This document shows, in pieces, positions 41,101-48,002 of a stretch of 64,000 nucleotides of DNA. The stretch's first letter is position 1, and every line of letters begins with the position of its first letter. Source of the stretch: Leucobacter triazinivorans (GTDB taxonomy: Bacteria; Actinomycetota; Actinomycetes; Actinomycetales; Microbacteriaceae); the NCBI RefSeq assembly GCF_004208635.1, contig NZ_CP035806.1, forward strand, positions 1,488,001 through 1,552,000, in the 5' to 3' direction. The translations under genes were made by a program, and so were the position numbers. The notes below the pieces were generated by a model. It made no database searches. It saw only the letters and a list, made by a program, of their open reading frames with translations, and was not told the DNA's origin.

Positions 41101-41274
41101 GCGGGCCGAGGTGGTCTTGCCGCAGCCGCGCGGACCGCTGAAGAGATAGGCGTGACCGATGCGCCCCGTGCGCAGCGCGGTCATGAGCGGTTCGGTCACC
41201 TGGGACTGACCGATCATCTCGGCGAACGTTTCTGGCCGATAACGGCGATAGAGTGCGGCAACCACAGGGACCAT
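38158..41274 (-). CDS. dnaX: DNA polymerase III subunit gamma/tau
   Basis: DnaX is the clamp-loader ATPase. The first 370 residues are canonical: ALYRRYRPETFAEMIGQ, Walker A SGPRGCGKTT (46-55), zinc-binding cysteines 66, 75, 78 and 81, IIDEAHMVTAAGFNALLKIVEEPP (in parts) and the SRC arginine-finger region. The remaining two thirds of the 1038-residue chain are mostly low complexity (Pro/Ala/Ser/Glu), broken by a conserved tau-like segment near residues 640-720. Then come a TPTPTP run and GDPY repeats, ending in a short motif (FTRYGEAVVREVLGARFVEE). It is unusually long for the family. The start is less certain: ATG 41274 chosen, GTG codons nearby. Confidence 0.93.
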   Translation of the reverse strand: MVPVVAALYRRYRPETFAEMIGQSQVTEPLMTALRTGRIGHAYLFSGPRGCGKTTSARILARCLNCAEGPTDTPCGTCPSCVELSRDGGGSLDVVEIDAASHGGVDDARDLRERAVFAPARDRYKIFIIDEAHMVTAAGFNALLKIVEEPPPHVKFVFATTEPDKVIGTIRSRTHHYPFRLIAPGALIDYVQSLCDSEGVQVEPGVLPLVVRAGGGSPRDTLSILDQLIAGSEGDRVTAERAAGLLGFTHAELLDDAVAAFGAQDPAAAFRATDRVVQTGQDPRRFVEDLLERLRDLIVVSATTVDGAAAVFRGVPQDQLDRMFEQSQSFGPGELSRIADVVSAALDRMTGATAPRLQLELMVARVLVQNGEAGVSGAGASAQAAPVAAVAPAAARPAAGRATGTAGPDGGADRSGAQRVPGAPGAGDRTHPGQSAKPDPLAALAAARSAVNGPDGEQQSGQSAQSGPSATPPHSAGAETETSPPHADAPAPAAPNAAETAASIRSFLQEDSAGTPSRQGASAAEQPPSVPERQPSAPEQPPSAPEQRDSSRSVDGHPNAAAASFGRPISDVLSAADIASIGAEPPAPSGSSAEPRSAEGPQASAAPAPEPEATRASTSEGAAAGETLAASAEGDESLSGGFDDLVELWPELLEEILQQDREAWNAVRVVTPLALEGDVLTVGLASQSDLAAFKSVGAGPLRETISSAVGISVKYVPKRIAGREGAAPGAGTGEQRAPQADAEEPHRAGSTSAPAVDLSDPVQRAAARLSGLGPALAAPAWAGPVPAEPKTAGTLDASQPEPASHESAHESSSAQDRVSVDGPPLAQETIDAGGPAPSTPTPTPTPTPTPAPGSPTEEAPSAPAATPISRSAPAEESGSGGADSGVRVARASADGDPYGGGDPYVDGDPYAGGDPYAGGDPYADGDPYGGGDPYTDGDPYAGGDPYPGHDVATSHVAAAPAAESAEAGDRESGPAGAPGPAPAPAPGPAPAPDPAPAPDPAPEQPQRTAPAFTRYGEAVVREVLGARFVEERPLPTRQ
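38440..38600. repeat. 18-bp tandem repeats encoding GDPYxxG in dnaX
   Basis: Nine or so units of an 18-bp repeat such as GGATCGCCGCCCGCGTAC (plus-strand reading) encode G-D-P-Y-(A/G/V/T)-(G/D) repeats near DnaX residues 891-948. Copies differ at third positions and at one variable pair, suggesting selection for the peptide with slippage. Confidence 0.75.
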
Positions 41275-41371
41275 GCTACCGGCGACCACCGACGTTCGAC
41301 CTGAAACCGCCGGGCCGATCCGCGCCCTCCGCAGACCGGGGCAACCGACCGCGCGACGCGGTCACGCCGCC

Positions 41372-41449
41372 CGTGCAGGAGAAGACCATCCAAACAGGAC
41401 GGTTTCGGTGATTCGGTCCTGCACGACGGGCTTTCTCCTGCACGACGGG
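41372..41449. repeat. Nested inverted and direct repeats upstream of dnaX
   Basis: CGTGCAGGAGAA (41372-41383) is inverted at 41433-41444, and CCTGCACGACGGG occurs at 41418-41430 and 41437-41449. The cluster lies in the 280-bp gap before dnaX, eight bases from the left 42-bp direct repeat. It may be the dnaX control region or a junction of the inserted segment; no gene is visible in the gap. Confidence 0.55.
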
Positions 41450-41456
41450 TGCAGAG

Positions 41457-41498
41457 CCGCGCGCGCTCAGCCCACGAGGCGCAGCGTCTCGCGCGCGA
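41457..41498. repeat. 42-bp direct repeat, left copy (duplicate of the ackA 3' end)
   Basis: Identical to 49024-49065 at 41 of 42 positions and in the same orientation. It carries the last eight or nine codons of ackA (minus-strand ARETLRLVG plus stop) without the rest of the gene, so it is a duplicated gene end, not a pseudogene of independent origin. Homology stops sharply on both sides. Confidence 0.85.
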
Positions 41499-41542
41499 CG
41501 GTTCCCTCGGACGCGCTCCCGGGCCGGCGGGCGCGCCGCCGG

Positions 41543-41548
41543 TAGACT
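41543..41548 (+). promoter_or_regulatory. Possible -10 element for a leaderless Lrp gene
   Basis: TAGACT is followed by six bases and then ATG 41555, so transcription would start at or next to the start codon. No separate Shine-Dalgarno at normal spacing. Confidence 0.45.
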
Positions 41549-41554
41549 GGTGGG

Positions 41555-42082
41555 ATGGACGCGGCGAAGCAGCAGGAGGAAGCCCTCCTCGATGATGTCG
41601 ACCGGGACATCATCGACGAGCTCCGAGTGGACGGCCGCCTCTCGTTCTCCGAGATCGGCCGACGGATCGGGTTCTCGGAGCCCACGATCCGACAGCGCTA
41701 CAACCGGCTCGTCTCGCTCGGCATCATCTACGTGGCCGGAATGTACGACGAGACGAAGATCGGCGGGATCGCGGCCCACATCGGCATCCGGGTCGCTGAG
41801 GTTCCCGTCGCTCGCGTCGCGGAGGAGATCGCGGACCACCCGCAGGTGAAGTACGTCGCGTGCGCGCTCGGCTACTACGACATCATCCTCGACGTCATCG
41901 CTCAGGACGCCCAGGAACTCGGGAGGATCGTGCTGCAGGACCTGCGTCGGATCCGCGGCATCTCGGACTTGGAGACCCTCACCGTGCTCGAGGTGATGAA
42001 GGACACCTACCTGTGGCAGGGCTTCCGCGAGCCGCTCCCCGCGAACCGCGCGGGACGGCTGCTCAGCCGTCCGGGTCGCTGA
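41555..42082 (+). CDS. Lrp/AsnC-family transcriptional regulator (first)
   Basis: The 175-residue regulator has an N-terminal winged HTH (DDVDRDIIDELRVDGRLSFS, then EIGRRIGFSEPTIRQRYNRL) and a C-terminal RAM/ligand-binding domain (GGIAAHIGIRV through LETLTVLEVMKDTYLWQG). It is transcribed toward the second Lrp gene, and the two coding regions overlap by 20 bp at their 3' ends. The adjacent catabolic and transport operon suggests control by an amino acid or amine ligand. Confidence 0.9.
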   Translation: MDAAKQQEEALLDDVDRDIIDELRVDGRLSFSEIGRRIGFSEPTIRQRYNRLVSLGIIYVAGMYDETKIGGIAAHIGIRVAEVPVARVAEEIADHPQVKYVACALGYYDIILDVIAQDAQELGRIVLQDLRRIRGISDLETLTVLEVMKDTYLWQGFREPLPANRAGRLLSRPGR

Positions 42083-42539
42083 TGCTCTGACCGGCGGTGC
42101 CCCGAAGCCCCTCCCAGGTGTAGTCCTTGGCCAAGGAGGTGACGATAATCGGTTGGATCGCGGCGACGCCCGGGTGCCGCCGGATCTCGTCCATCAGGTC
42201 GATGAGCTGCGGCTGATCCCGGCACGTCGCCTCGAGATACAGGTCGTGCGACCCCGCCACCAGAGCCACGTGGTTGATCTGGGTGATCCCGAGCAGCCCG
42301 TTCGCCACGGAACGGGGGGTGAGATTGCGCACGCGCAGCAGCAGGCGGACGACCTGATGGCCGAGCAGCAGCGCGTTGCACAGCGCGACGATCTGCAGCG
42401 CATCGTCCTCCCGCAAACGGGCGAGTCGGGTGCGCACCGTCGATTGAGAGACGCCCGACTCCTCGGCGAGCGAGGCGAAGCTGCGCCGTCCGTCGCGCGC
42501 GAGCATCTCGATGAGCCGTCGATCCAGATCGTCCAGCAT
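42063..42539 (-). CDS. Lrp/AsnC-family transcriptional regulator (second)
   Basis: The 158-residue protein starts MLDDLDRRLIEMLARDGRRS with an HTH (LAEESGVSQSTVRTRLARL) and then a RAM domain ending VTSLAKDYTWEGL. It is a distant paralogue of the 41555 regulator rather than a recent copy; both end with a (D)TYLWQG or DYTWEG-like helix. ATG 42539 is the natural start. It is the last gene of the minus-strand run from potB, 77 bp after the DUF849 gene, so it is likely co-expressed with the genes it may control. Confidence 0.88.
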   Translation of the reverse strand: MLDDLDRRLIEMLARDGRRSFASLAEESGVSQSTVRTRLARLREDDALQIVALCNALLLGHQVVRLLLRVRNLTPRSVANGLLGITQINHVALVAGSHDLYLEATCRDQPQLIDLMDEIRRHPGVAAIQPIIVTSLAKDYTWEGLRGTAGQSISDPDG

Positions 42540-42616
42540 GCCGCCCGCCCCTCTCGCCGCTGCACTCCAGGGTAGCGGCTCGGGCGAGAGGGGCGGGCGC
42601 AGAGACGGCCGGTCGG

Positions 42617-43342
42617 TCAGAGGGATTCCCGGGAGCGTACAGCGCGGACGAGATCGGCATTGTCTCGAGGAACGGAACCGTCCGGCATCGCCACGCCGTC
42701 CTCGAACCCGATCCGGGTCTCGCAGCCGTCCTCGATCGCGGCATCGACGACCGGCCACACGGTCTCGTCGTAGCCGTGATAGAGGATCGGGGCAGTCACG
42801 CCGGACTCTCGGAGCACCGCCGCGATCTCGCGACACTGCGCGACAGCCTGGTCGGCGTCCTCGGTCTCGGGCTCGATGAGCACGCGGACGTTCTGATGCA
42901 GGGTCGGCGAGGCGAGCAGGGCGGGGACGTCGTCCATCGACCACACTGCGGACTCCAGGATCATGCCGCGCGCGAGGACGAGTTCGGCGGCCTCGGCGGC
43001 TCCCTGCTCGCAGAACGCGACGGACGCGAAATCGGGCAGCGCATCCGCGGGCCACGCGGCGACATGGGCCATCCGCTCCTCATGGGAGGAGACTGTCCAC
43101 AGGCCCGTCGTGGTACCGATGACGACCGCTGGGTCCGCCGCGCGCATGGCGCGCACCCAGGCTCCGACGTGATCAGGGTGAATGGTCTGCTCCCCCGAGT
43201 CGGTGATGACGTGCGCATGGACGACATCGGCGCCCGCGGCGATCACGGCGAGGCTGGCCTCGACGATCTCCTCGGTCGTGCGGGGAACCGAGGGGTGCTC
43301 CTCAGTGGGACGACCACCGTTGATGGCGGCTTTCAGCAGCAT
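42617..43342 (-). CDS. DUF849 / BKACE-family beta-keto acid cleavage enzyme
   Basis: BKACE enzymes split a beta-keto acid with acetyl-CoA; 3-keto-5-aminohexanoate cleavage is the founding case. This is a short, 241-residue member: MLLKAAINGGRPTEEHPSVP at the start, the metal-binding His pair HAH (42 and 44), IGTTTGLW, and ETRIGFEDGVAMPDG near the end. The Pro-Arg that often follows the HxH motif is Val-Ile here, so the substrate may differ. ATG 43342 has AAAGGA six bases upstream. Its neighbours (nitrilase, RraA-like, amine-type importer) suggest a nitrogen-containing acid. Confidence 0.82.
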   Translation of the reverse strand: MLLKAAINGGRPTEEHPSVPRTTEEIVEASLAVIAAGADVVHAHVITDSGEQTIHPDHVGAWVRAMRAADPAVVIGTTTGLWTVSSHEERMAHVAAWPADALPDFASVAFCEQGAAEAAELVLARGMILESAVWSMDDVPALLASPTLHQNVRVLIEPETEDADQAVAQCREIAAVLRESGVTAPILYHGYDETVWPVVDAAIEDGCETRIGFEDGVAMPDGSVPRDNADLVRAVRSRESL

Positions 43343-43426
43343 GATTGGTCCTTTCCAGTGTGTTTCGGGCACGGCGGAGCAACGGCCGTCTCGGCCGTGC
43401 CCGCCGCGCGGGGAGAGCGGGTGCTG

Positions 43427-44113
43427 CTACTGCGGGGTGTCGAGCGCGAGCAGGTCTGAAACCGTCGCGCTCGCGCCGGTCAGGCTTCCGAGCGGCGCTC
43501 CAGCACGGAGCTCGGCCACGAGCTCCGGCTCGTCGGCATCGTCGGCGAGCGCGATATCGACGATGCGCTCAAGCACCTCGACCGGCACCACGAGCACGCC
43601 GTTCGCGTCGGCGAGGACTACGTCTCCGGGACGGACGACCGCTCCGCCGCAGGTCACCGGCACGTTGACGCCACCGGCATCGATCCCGTGCAGCTTGGTG
43701 GTGAGCATGCTCGTGCCCCGGGCATGAACAGTGAGCCCGAGCGCTTCGATCTCGTCGACATCGGTGACCACGCCGTCTACCACGGCGCCGGCGGCCCCGC
43801 GCGCGGCCAGCTGGGCCGCAACGACCTCGCCGAGCGGCGCGTGCCGCACGTCGCCGCCGGTATCGATCACGAGCACCTGGCCCGGTTCGATCATGCCCGC
43901 CGCGTGGTGCAGCGCCGTGGAGTCTGTCGCGGTGGTGCGCACCGTGCACGCTGTGCCGATGACGCGGCCGCCCGCGGCGACCACGCGTCGGATCCCGGAG
44001 TCTGCGAAGCCCTCCTCGAGGTAGTGGCCGAGGGTGGGGAAGCTGAGTCGCTCGAGCTTGGCCCGGAGCTCGTCGGGAAGGCCGTTCGGAGTATCTCCGG
44101 CGTGGAAGAACAT
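43427..44113 (-). CDS. RraA-like protein (HMG/CHA aldolase fold), atypical active site
   Basis: The family includes 4-hydroxy-4-methyl-2-oxoglutarate aldolases, oxaloacetate decarboxylases and RNase E inhibitors. The 228 residues show the fold landmarks GTACTVRTTATDS, the VLVIDTGGDVRHAPLGEVVA loop and AAGAVVDGVVTDVDEI. In most enzymes the last motif is D-G-x-x-R-D; here Thr117 replaces the Arg that binds the substrate carboxylate, so ordinary aldolase activity is doubtful. It is placed between the nitrilase and DUF849 genes in the same run. Function is inferred from context only. Confidence 0.82.
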   Translation of the reverse strand: MFFHAGDTPNGLPDELRAKLERLSFPTLGHYLEEGFADSGIRRVVAAGGRVIGTACTVRTTATDSTALHHAAGMIEPGQVLVIDTGGDVRHAPLGEVVAAQLAARGAAGAVVDGVVTDVDEIEALGLTVHARGTSMLTTKLHGIDAGGVNVPVTCGGAVVRPGDVVLADANGVLVVPVEVLERIVDIALADDADEPELVAELRAGAPLGSLTGASATVSDLLALDTPQ

Positions 44114-44138
44114 CGCTGATTCCTTTCGGGGTGTGTGG

Positions 44139-44939
44139 CTATCGGATGCTGTAGTCGAGCTCGATGCGACGGTTCTCGAGGGCAGGCAGCATCCTGCGTG
44201 CCGAGCGGGTGCGCTCCTCGTCGATGTCGGCGATCACCAGCCCTTCGGCGTGTGCGTCAGCTGCGGCGACCACGACGCCGAGCGGGTCGATCACCCGGCT
44301 GAGGCCGACCGAATCGGCGCCCACCGTGCCGGACGCGAGGAACCAGCTCACGTTCTCGATGGCGCGGGCCTTGGTGAGCACCTCCCAGTGCTCCTCCTTG
44401 CCCTTGCCCGACACCCAGGCGGCCGACAGCGAGATCACGTCGACGCCGCGGTCGGCCATGCTTCGGAAGAGCTCGGGGAACCGCACGTCGTAGCAGTTCG
44501 CGATTCCCACGCGGACTCCGTCGACGTCGATGATGGGCGGGAGCTCCGAGCCGCGGGTCACGTACGCGGATTCCTGGTAGGCGAACGCATCATAGGTGTG
44601 CATCTTGTGATAGCGGGCGATCTCAGCACCCTCGGGGTCGACGGCGACGATCGTGTTGTACGGCCGCCCCGCCTCGTTCGGCTCGTACCCGGCCGCGATG
44701 ATCGTCACTCCGTGGTCCCGTGCGAGCTGCGCGAGCAGCGCCTCGAAACGGGGCCACACGTCGCGCAGGATCTCGGTCATGCGCGGCTTGATCTCGTCGT
44801 CGGCCAGCAGCGCGGCCTCCTCCGGGAAGACGACCAGACGCGCCCCGCGGGAGGCCGCCTCCTCGGTATAGCGCCGAATGGTGGAGAAATTGACGTCGAC
44901 ATCGATACCGGGCGACGTCTGGACTACGGCGACTCTCAT
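44139..44939 (-). CDS. Nitrilase-superfamily amidohydrolase
   Basis: This 266-residue carbon-nitrogen hydrolase has the Glu-Lys-Cys triad: Glu40 in VVFPEEA, Lys112 in YHKMHTYDAF and Cys149 in IANCYDVRFPE. The sequence resembles omega-amidase or N-carbamoyl-type branches more than true nitrilases (NCYDVRFPELF). It would act on an amide or carbamoyl group of an imported compound and release ammonia. It is the fifth gene from potB, 39 bp after potA. Confidence 0.88.
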   Translation of the reverse strand: MRVAVVQTSPGIDVDVNFSTIRRYTEEAASRGARLVVFPEEAALLADDEIKPRMTEILRDVWPRFEALLAQLARDHGVTIIAAGYEPNEAGRPYNTIVAVDPEGAEIARYHKMHTYDAFAYQESAYVTRGSELPPIIDVDGVRVGIANCYDVRFPELFRSMADRGVDVISLSAAWVSGKGKEEHWEVLTKARAIENVSWFLASGTVGADSVGLSRVIDPLGVVVAAADAHAEGLVIADIDEERTRSARRMLPALENRRIELDYSIR

Positions 44940-44978
44940 CGGTTCCCTCTTTCGTGGTGCGGAGTTGGTGCGGCAGGA

Positions 44979-46079
44979 TCAGCGGACGACGATGCGCGCG
45001 TCCTCGGGACGCCAACGCATGAGGAGTCTCTCTCCGGTGGCGAGGCCGGGAAGATCCCGCTCCTTCACGAGGCTCGGCAACGAGACCTTGACCATCGTCC
45101 GCGCGTCGATCGCCAGGTGCACGTGCCACTCCTCGCCCAGGAAGGTCAGCGTCTCGACGACGCCGGGCACGCCCTCGCCGTCTCGCCGCACCTCGATGCG
45201 CTCGGGACGGAGGAGGAGGGTGGCCGGCCGCTCGAGGGGAACATCCTCGGCCAGCACGCCCGGGAGCACCCCGACCCCGTCGAGCACCGCCTCCACCTCC
45301 TCACCGGCGGATCCCGCCCGCACCGTGACATCGAGCAGATTGCAGCTACCGATGAATCCGGCGACGAAGCGGGTCTCCGGGCGGTTGTAGATGTCCTCCG
45401 GGCCCGCGACCTGCTGCACGATGCCCTCCGACATGACCGCGATGCGGTCGGACATCGTGAGCGCTTCCTCCTGATCGTGCGTCACGTAGATGAACGTGAT
45501 GCCGACCTCTCGCTGCATGCGCTTCAGCTCGTACTGCATCTCCTTACGGAGCTGCTGATCGAGCGCGCCGAGCGGCTCGTCGAGCAGCACCACCTTGGGG
45601 CCGGAGACCACGGCGCGAGCCAGCGCGACGCGCTGCCGCTGACCGCCCGAGAGCTGGTCAGGCTTCCGGTCCCCGAGGTGGGACAGCTTCACGAGTTCAA
45701 GTGCCTCGTGCGCACGACGATCGGCCTCTGCGCGGGGCACTCGCCGCACCCGGAGCTCGAAGACCACGTTGTCGAACACCGTGAGGTGCGGGAACAGCGC
45801 GTAGCTCTGGAACAGCATGTTGAGATCACGGTTGCGCGTCGGCACATCCGTGACGTCCGCGCCACCGAGCCGCACCCGGCCGCTCGTCGGCGTCTCGAAC
45901 CCGGTGATCATACGCATGAGCGTCGTCTTCCCGCAGCCCGAGGGACCGAGGATGGAGAAGAACTCGTTCTCCCGGATCTCGAGATCGAGCGGGTGCACGG
46001 CGAGGTGCCCATCGAAGCTCTTCGAGATCCCCTCGATCTCGACGGCCGGTGCAGTGGTGGTCGTGGTCTGCGCAGTCAT
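44979..46079 (-). CDS. Polyamine-type ABC transporter ATP-binding protein (PotA-like)
   Basis: The 366 residues contain Walker A GPSGCGKTT, the signature LSGGQRQRVALARA, Walker B VVLLDEPLGALD and the H-loop IYVTHDQEEA. A C-terminal TOBE domain (from about residue 285) is typical of the PotA/CysA/MalK group. Two potB/potC-type permeases and a PotD-like binding protein precede it. The order binding protein then ATPase is 38 bp apart. The substrate could be putrescine, spermidine or another small amine. Confidence 0.9.
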   Translation of the reverse strand: MTAQTTTTTAPAVEIEGISKSFDGHLAVHPLDLEIRENEFFSILGPSGCGKTTLMRMITGFETPTSGRVRLGGADVTDVPTRNRDLNMLFQSYALFPHLTVFDNVVFELRVRRVPRAEADRRAHEALELVKLSHLGDRKPDQLSGGQRQRVALARAVVSGPKVVLLDEPLGALDQQLRKEMQYELKRMQREVGITFIYVTHDQEEALTMSDRIAVMSEGIVQQVAGPEDIYNRPETRFVAGFIGSCNLLDVTVRAGSAGEEVEAVLDGVGVLPGVLAEDVPLERPATLLLRPERIEVRRDGEGVPGVVETLTFLGEEWHVHLAIDARTMVKVSLPSLVKERDLPGLATGERLLMRWRPEDARIVVR

Positions 46080-46117
46080 GATCCCAATCGCTGTTCAGTC
46101 GAATCGGCGTGTGCCGG

Positions 46118-47170
46118 TCAGGAGGCCTTCACCCGGGTCCAGCCGTCCTGGTAGAACGTCATCGCGCTGCCCGGATCGACGATGAAGTCGGCGTTGGCCA
46201 CCTGCTCTTCAGAGGCGTAGACCGCGGCGTTCGACAGCAGTCCCTGATCGGTCACGTGCTCCTGCGCCGCCTGGTTGGCGCTCGCGAGGCCCCCGTCGTT
46301 CGTCGCCATCGCGGCGATCTCGGGCCGCAGCAGGAAGCTGATGAACTCGTAGGCCGCTTCTTGGTTCGGCGCACCCTTCGCGATCGCGAGACCGTCGACC
46401 CACAGGCTGCCGCCCTCTTCCGGGATCACATAGTGGACATTCTCGTTCTCCTCTACGATCTTCGCGGTGCTGGTGCCTCCCCACGCCTCGGAGATGCAGA
46501 CGTCGCCGTTGGCCACCAGCTCGCCGTAGTTGGTGGAGTTGTAGCCCGCCAGGATGTCTTTCTGCTCGATGAGCGACTCCGTCGCCTGGGCGATCTCCTG
46601 CTCGTCGGTGCTGTCGGCGTCGAATCCGTTGACCTGCAGACCGGCGATGTACGCGGCAAGCATGTTGTCGAGCATGTTCAGCTTCCCGTCCCACTTCGGG
46701 TCGAAGAGGGACGCCCAGCTCGTGATCTCCTCGCCGCCGGTGCACTCGGAGTTGTACATGAGGCCCGTGGTGCCCCATACCCAGGGCACCGAGTATTCGA
46801 GGCCGGGGTCGTAGCTCGGGTCGGCGAAGGTTGCCGCGATGTTGTCGAGGCCCTCGATCTGCGACTTGTCGAGGGGCTCGATGAGCTCCTGACCGACGAG
46901 CTGCTGCACCGCGTACTGGCTGGGCTCGACGATGTCGTAACCCGAGTTCCCCGCGGCGAGCTTCGAAATCATGGTCTCGTTGCTGTCGAAGTTGTCGACG
47001 TTGACCGCGATGCCGGTCTCCTCCGTGAACGCGTCGAACACGCTCTGGGGGATCTCGTCGGCCCACGCGTAGACATTGAGCTGCTGGGCGCCGCCCTCCG
47101 AGCTTCCGCTGCAGCCGGTCAGTGCCAGCGCGGCGACGATGCCGACGGCAGCGAGCGTCTTCTTCTTCAT
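46118..47170 (-). CDS. Polyamine-type substrate-binding lipoprotein (PotD/PotF-like)
   Basis: This is a 350-residue extracellular lipoprotein: signal peptide with lipobox LALTGC (Cys about 20), then QQLNVYAWADEIPQSVFDAF, the PotD-like first strand and helix. YDIVEPSQYAVQQLV and VPWVWGTTGLMYNSE are family blocks around the ligand cleft. PotD proteins hold amines with acidic and aromatic residues; I could not assign each ligand-binding residue. It gives the module its specificity. Confidence 0.88.
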   Translation of the reverse strand: MKKKTLAAVGIVAALALTGCSGSSEGGAQQLNVYAWADEIPQSVFDAFTEETGIAVNVDNFDSNETMISKLAAGNSGYDIVEPSQYAVQQLVGQELIEPLDKSQIEGLDNIAATFADPSYDPGLEYSVPWVWGTTGLMYNSECTGGEEITSWASLFDPKWDGKLNMLDNMLAAYIAGLQVNGFDADSTDEQEIAQATESLIEQKDILAGYNSTNYGELVANGDVCISEAWGGTSTAKIVEENENVHYVIPEEGGSLWVDGLAIAKGAPNQEAAYEFISFLLRPEIAAMATNDGGLASANQAAQEHVTDQGLLSNAAVYASEEQVANADFIVDPGSAMTFYQDGWTRVKAS

Positions 47171-47216
47171 GACGGTATTCCTTTCGGTGGGTGAAGGGGT
47201 GGAGCTGTGGGGCTCG

Positions 47217-47999
47217 TCAGGAGCGTGAATCGACGAGAATGCGTCGCATCTGAGTGACTCCGACCGCGAGCACGATCACGAGGGTGAGAAGGATGAGCAG
47301 TGCGCCGAGGGCGTTGATGCTCGGAGTGAGGCCGGTCTTCAGACTCGAGTAGATCTTCAACGGGAGCGTGGTCGACCCGACACCGCTCAGGAAGGTCGAC
47401 ATGACGATGTTGCTGAACGAAGTGGTGAAGCTCAACAGCCAGGCCGCGACGACCGCGGGGCGCAGCAGCGGCAGGTACACGCGTGTGAAGGTCTGCCACG
47501 GCGTGCAACCGAGATCGGTCGCCGCCTCCGGCAGGCTCGGGTCCAGCATCGCGGCCGAGCTCATGAGCACGAGCGTTGCCAGCGGGAGCGACACGATGAG
47601 GTGGCCGAGCACGAGTGTGGTGATCCCGAGCGGCACCTTGACAGCGCTGAAGACGCTCAGGAGCGCGACGCCCAGTACGATCTCGGGAACGATGAGGGGC
47701 AGCGCGATGAGTGCCAGGAGACCTCCCTTGCCGGCACCGCGGTAGCGCGACATCCCCAGCGCGAACATGATCCCGATCACGGTGGCAACGGTCGCGGTGA
47801 GTACGGCCACCACGGCGCTCGTGCGCAGTGTCTGCATGAGCGCCCCGTCCTGGAACAGGTCGGCGTACCACTGGAGCGTGAATCCTTCGAAGCGGGTGCT
47901 GGTTCCCGCGGCGTTGAAGGAGTAGATGATCACCGCGGCGATGGGCACGTAGAGGAAGACGAACACTCCACGGGCGATGCCGTTCACGATGCGGTCCAC
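47217..47999 (-). CDS. Polyamine-type ABC transporter permease (PotC-like)
   Basis: The 260-residue inner-membrane permease has about six helices and the EAA loop EAATDLGCTPWQTFTRVYLP near residue 160, which contacts the ATPase. ATG 47999 lies three bases after the potB stop, so translation is coupled. The downstream 46-bp gap precedes the binding protein gene. Confidence 0.88.
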   Translation of the reverse strand: MDRIVNGIARGVFVFLYVPIAAVIIYSFNAAGTSTRFEGFTLQWYADLFQDGALMQTLRTSAVVAVLTATVATVIGIMFALGMSRYRGAGKGGLLALIALPLIVPEIVLGVALLSVFSAVKVPLGITTLVLGHLIVSLPLATLVLMSSAAMLDPSLPEAATDLGCTPWQTFTRVYLPLLRPAVVAAWLLSFTTSFSNIVMSTFLSGVGSTTLPLKIYSSLKTGLTPSINALGALLILLTLVIVLAVGVTQMRRILVDSRS

Positions 48000-48002
48000 G
48001 GG

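Noticed and set aside
41467..41685. Minus-strand open frame ending ARETLRLVG considered as an ackA pseudogene
   Set aside because: Homology to ackA is limited to the final 42 bp; the upstream codons do not match, so it is a repeat, not a gene remnant of useful length.
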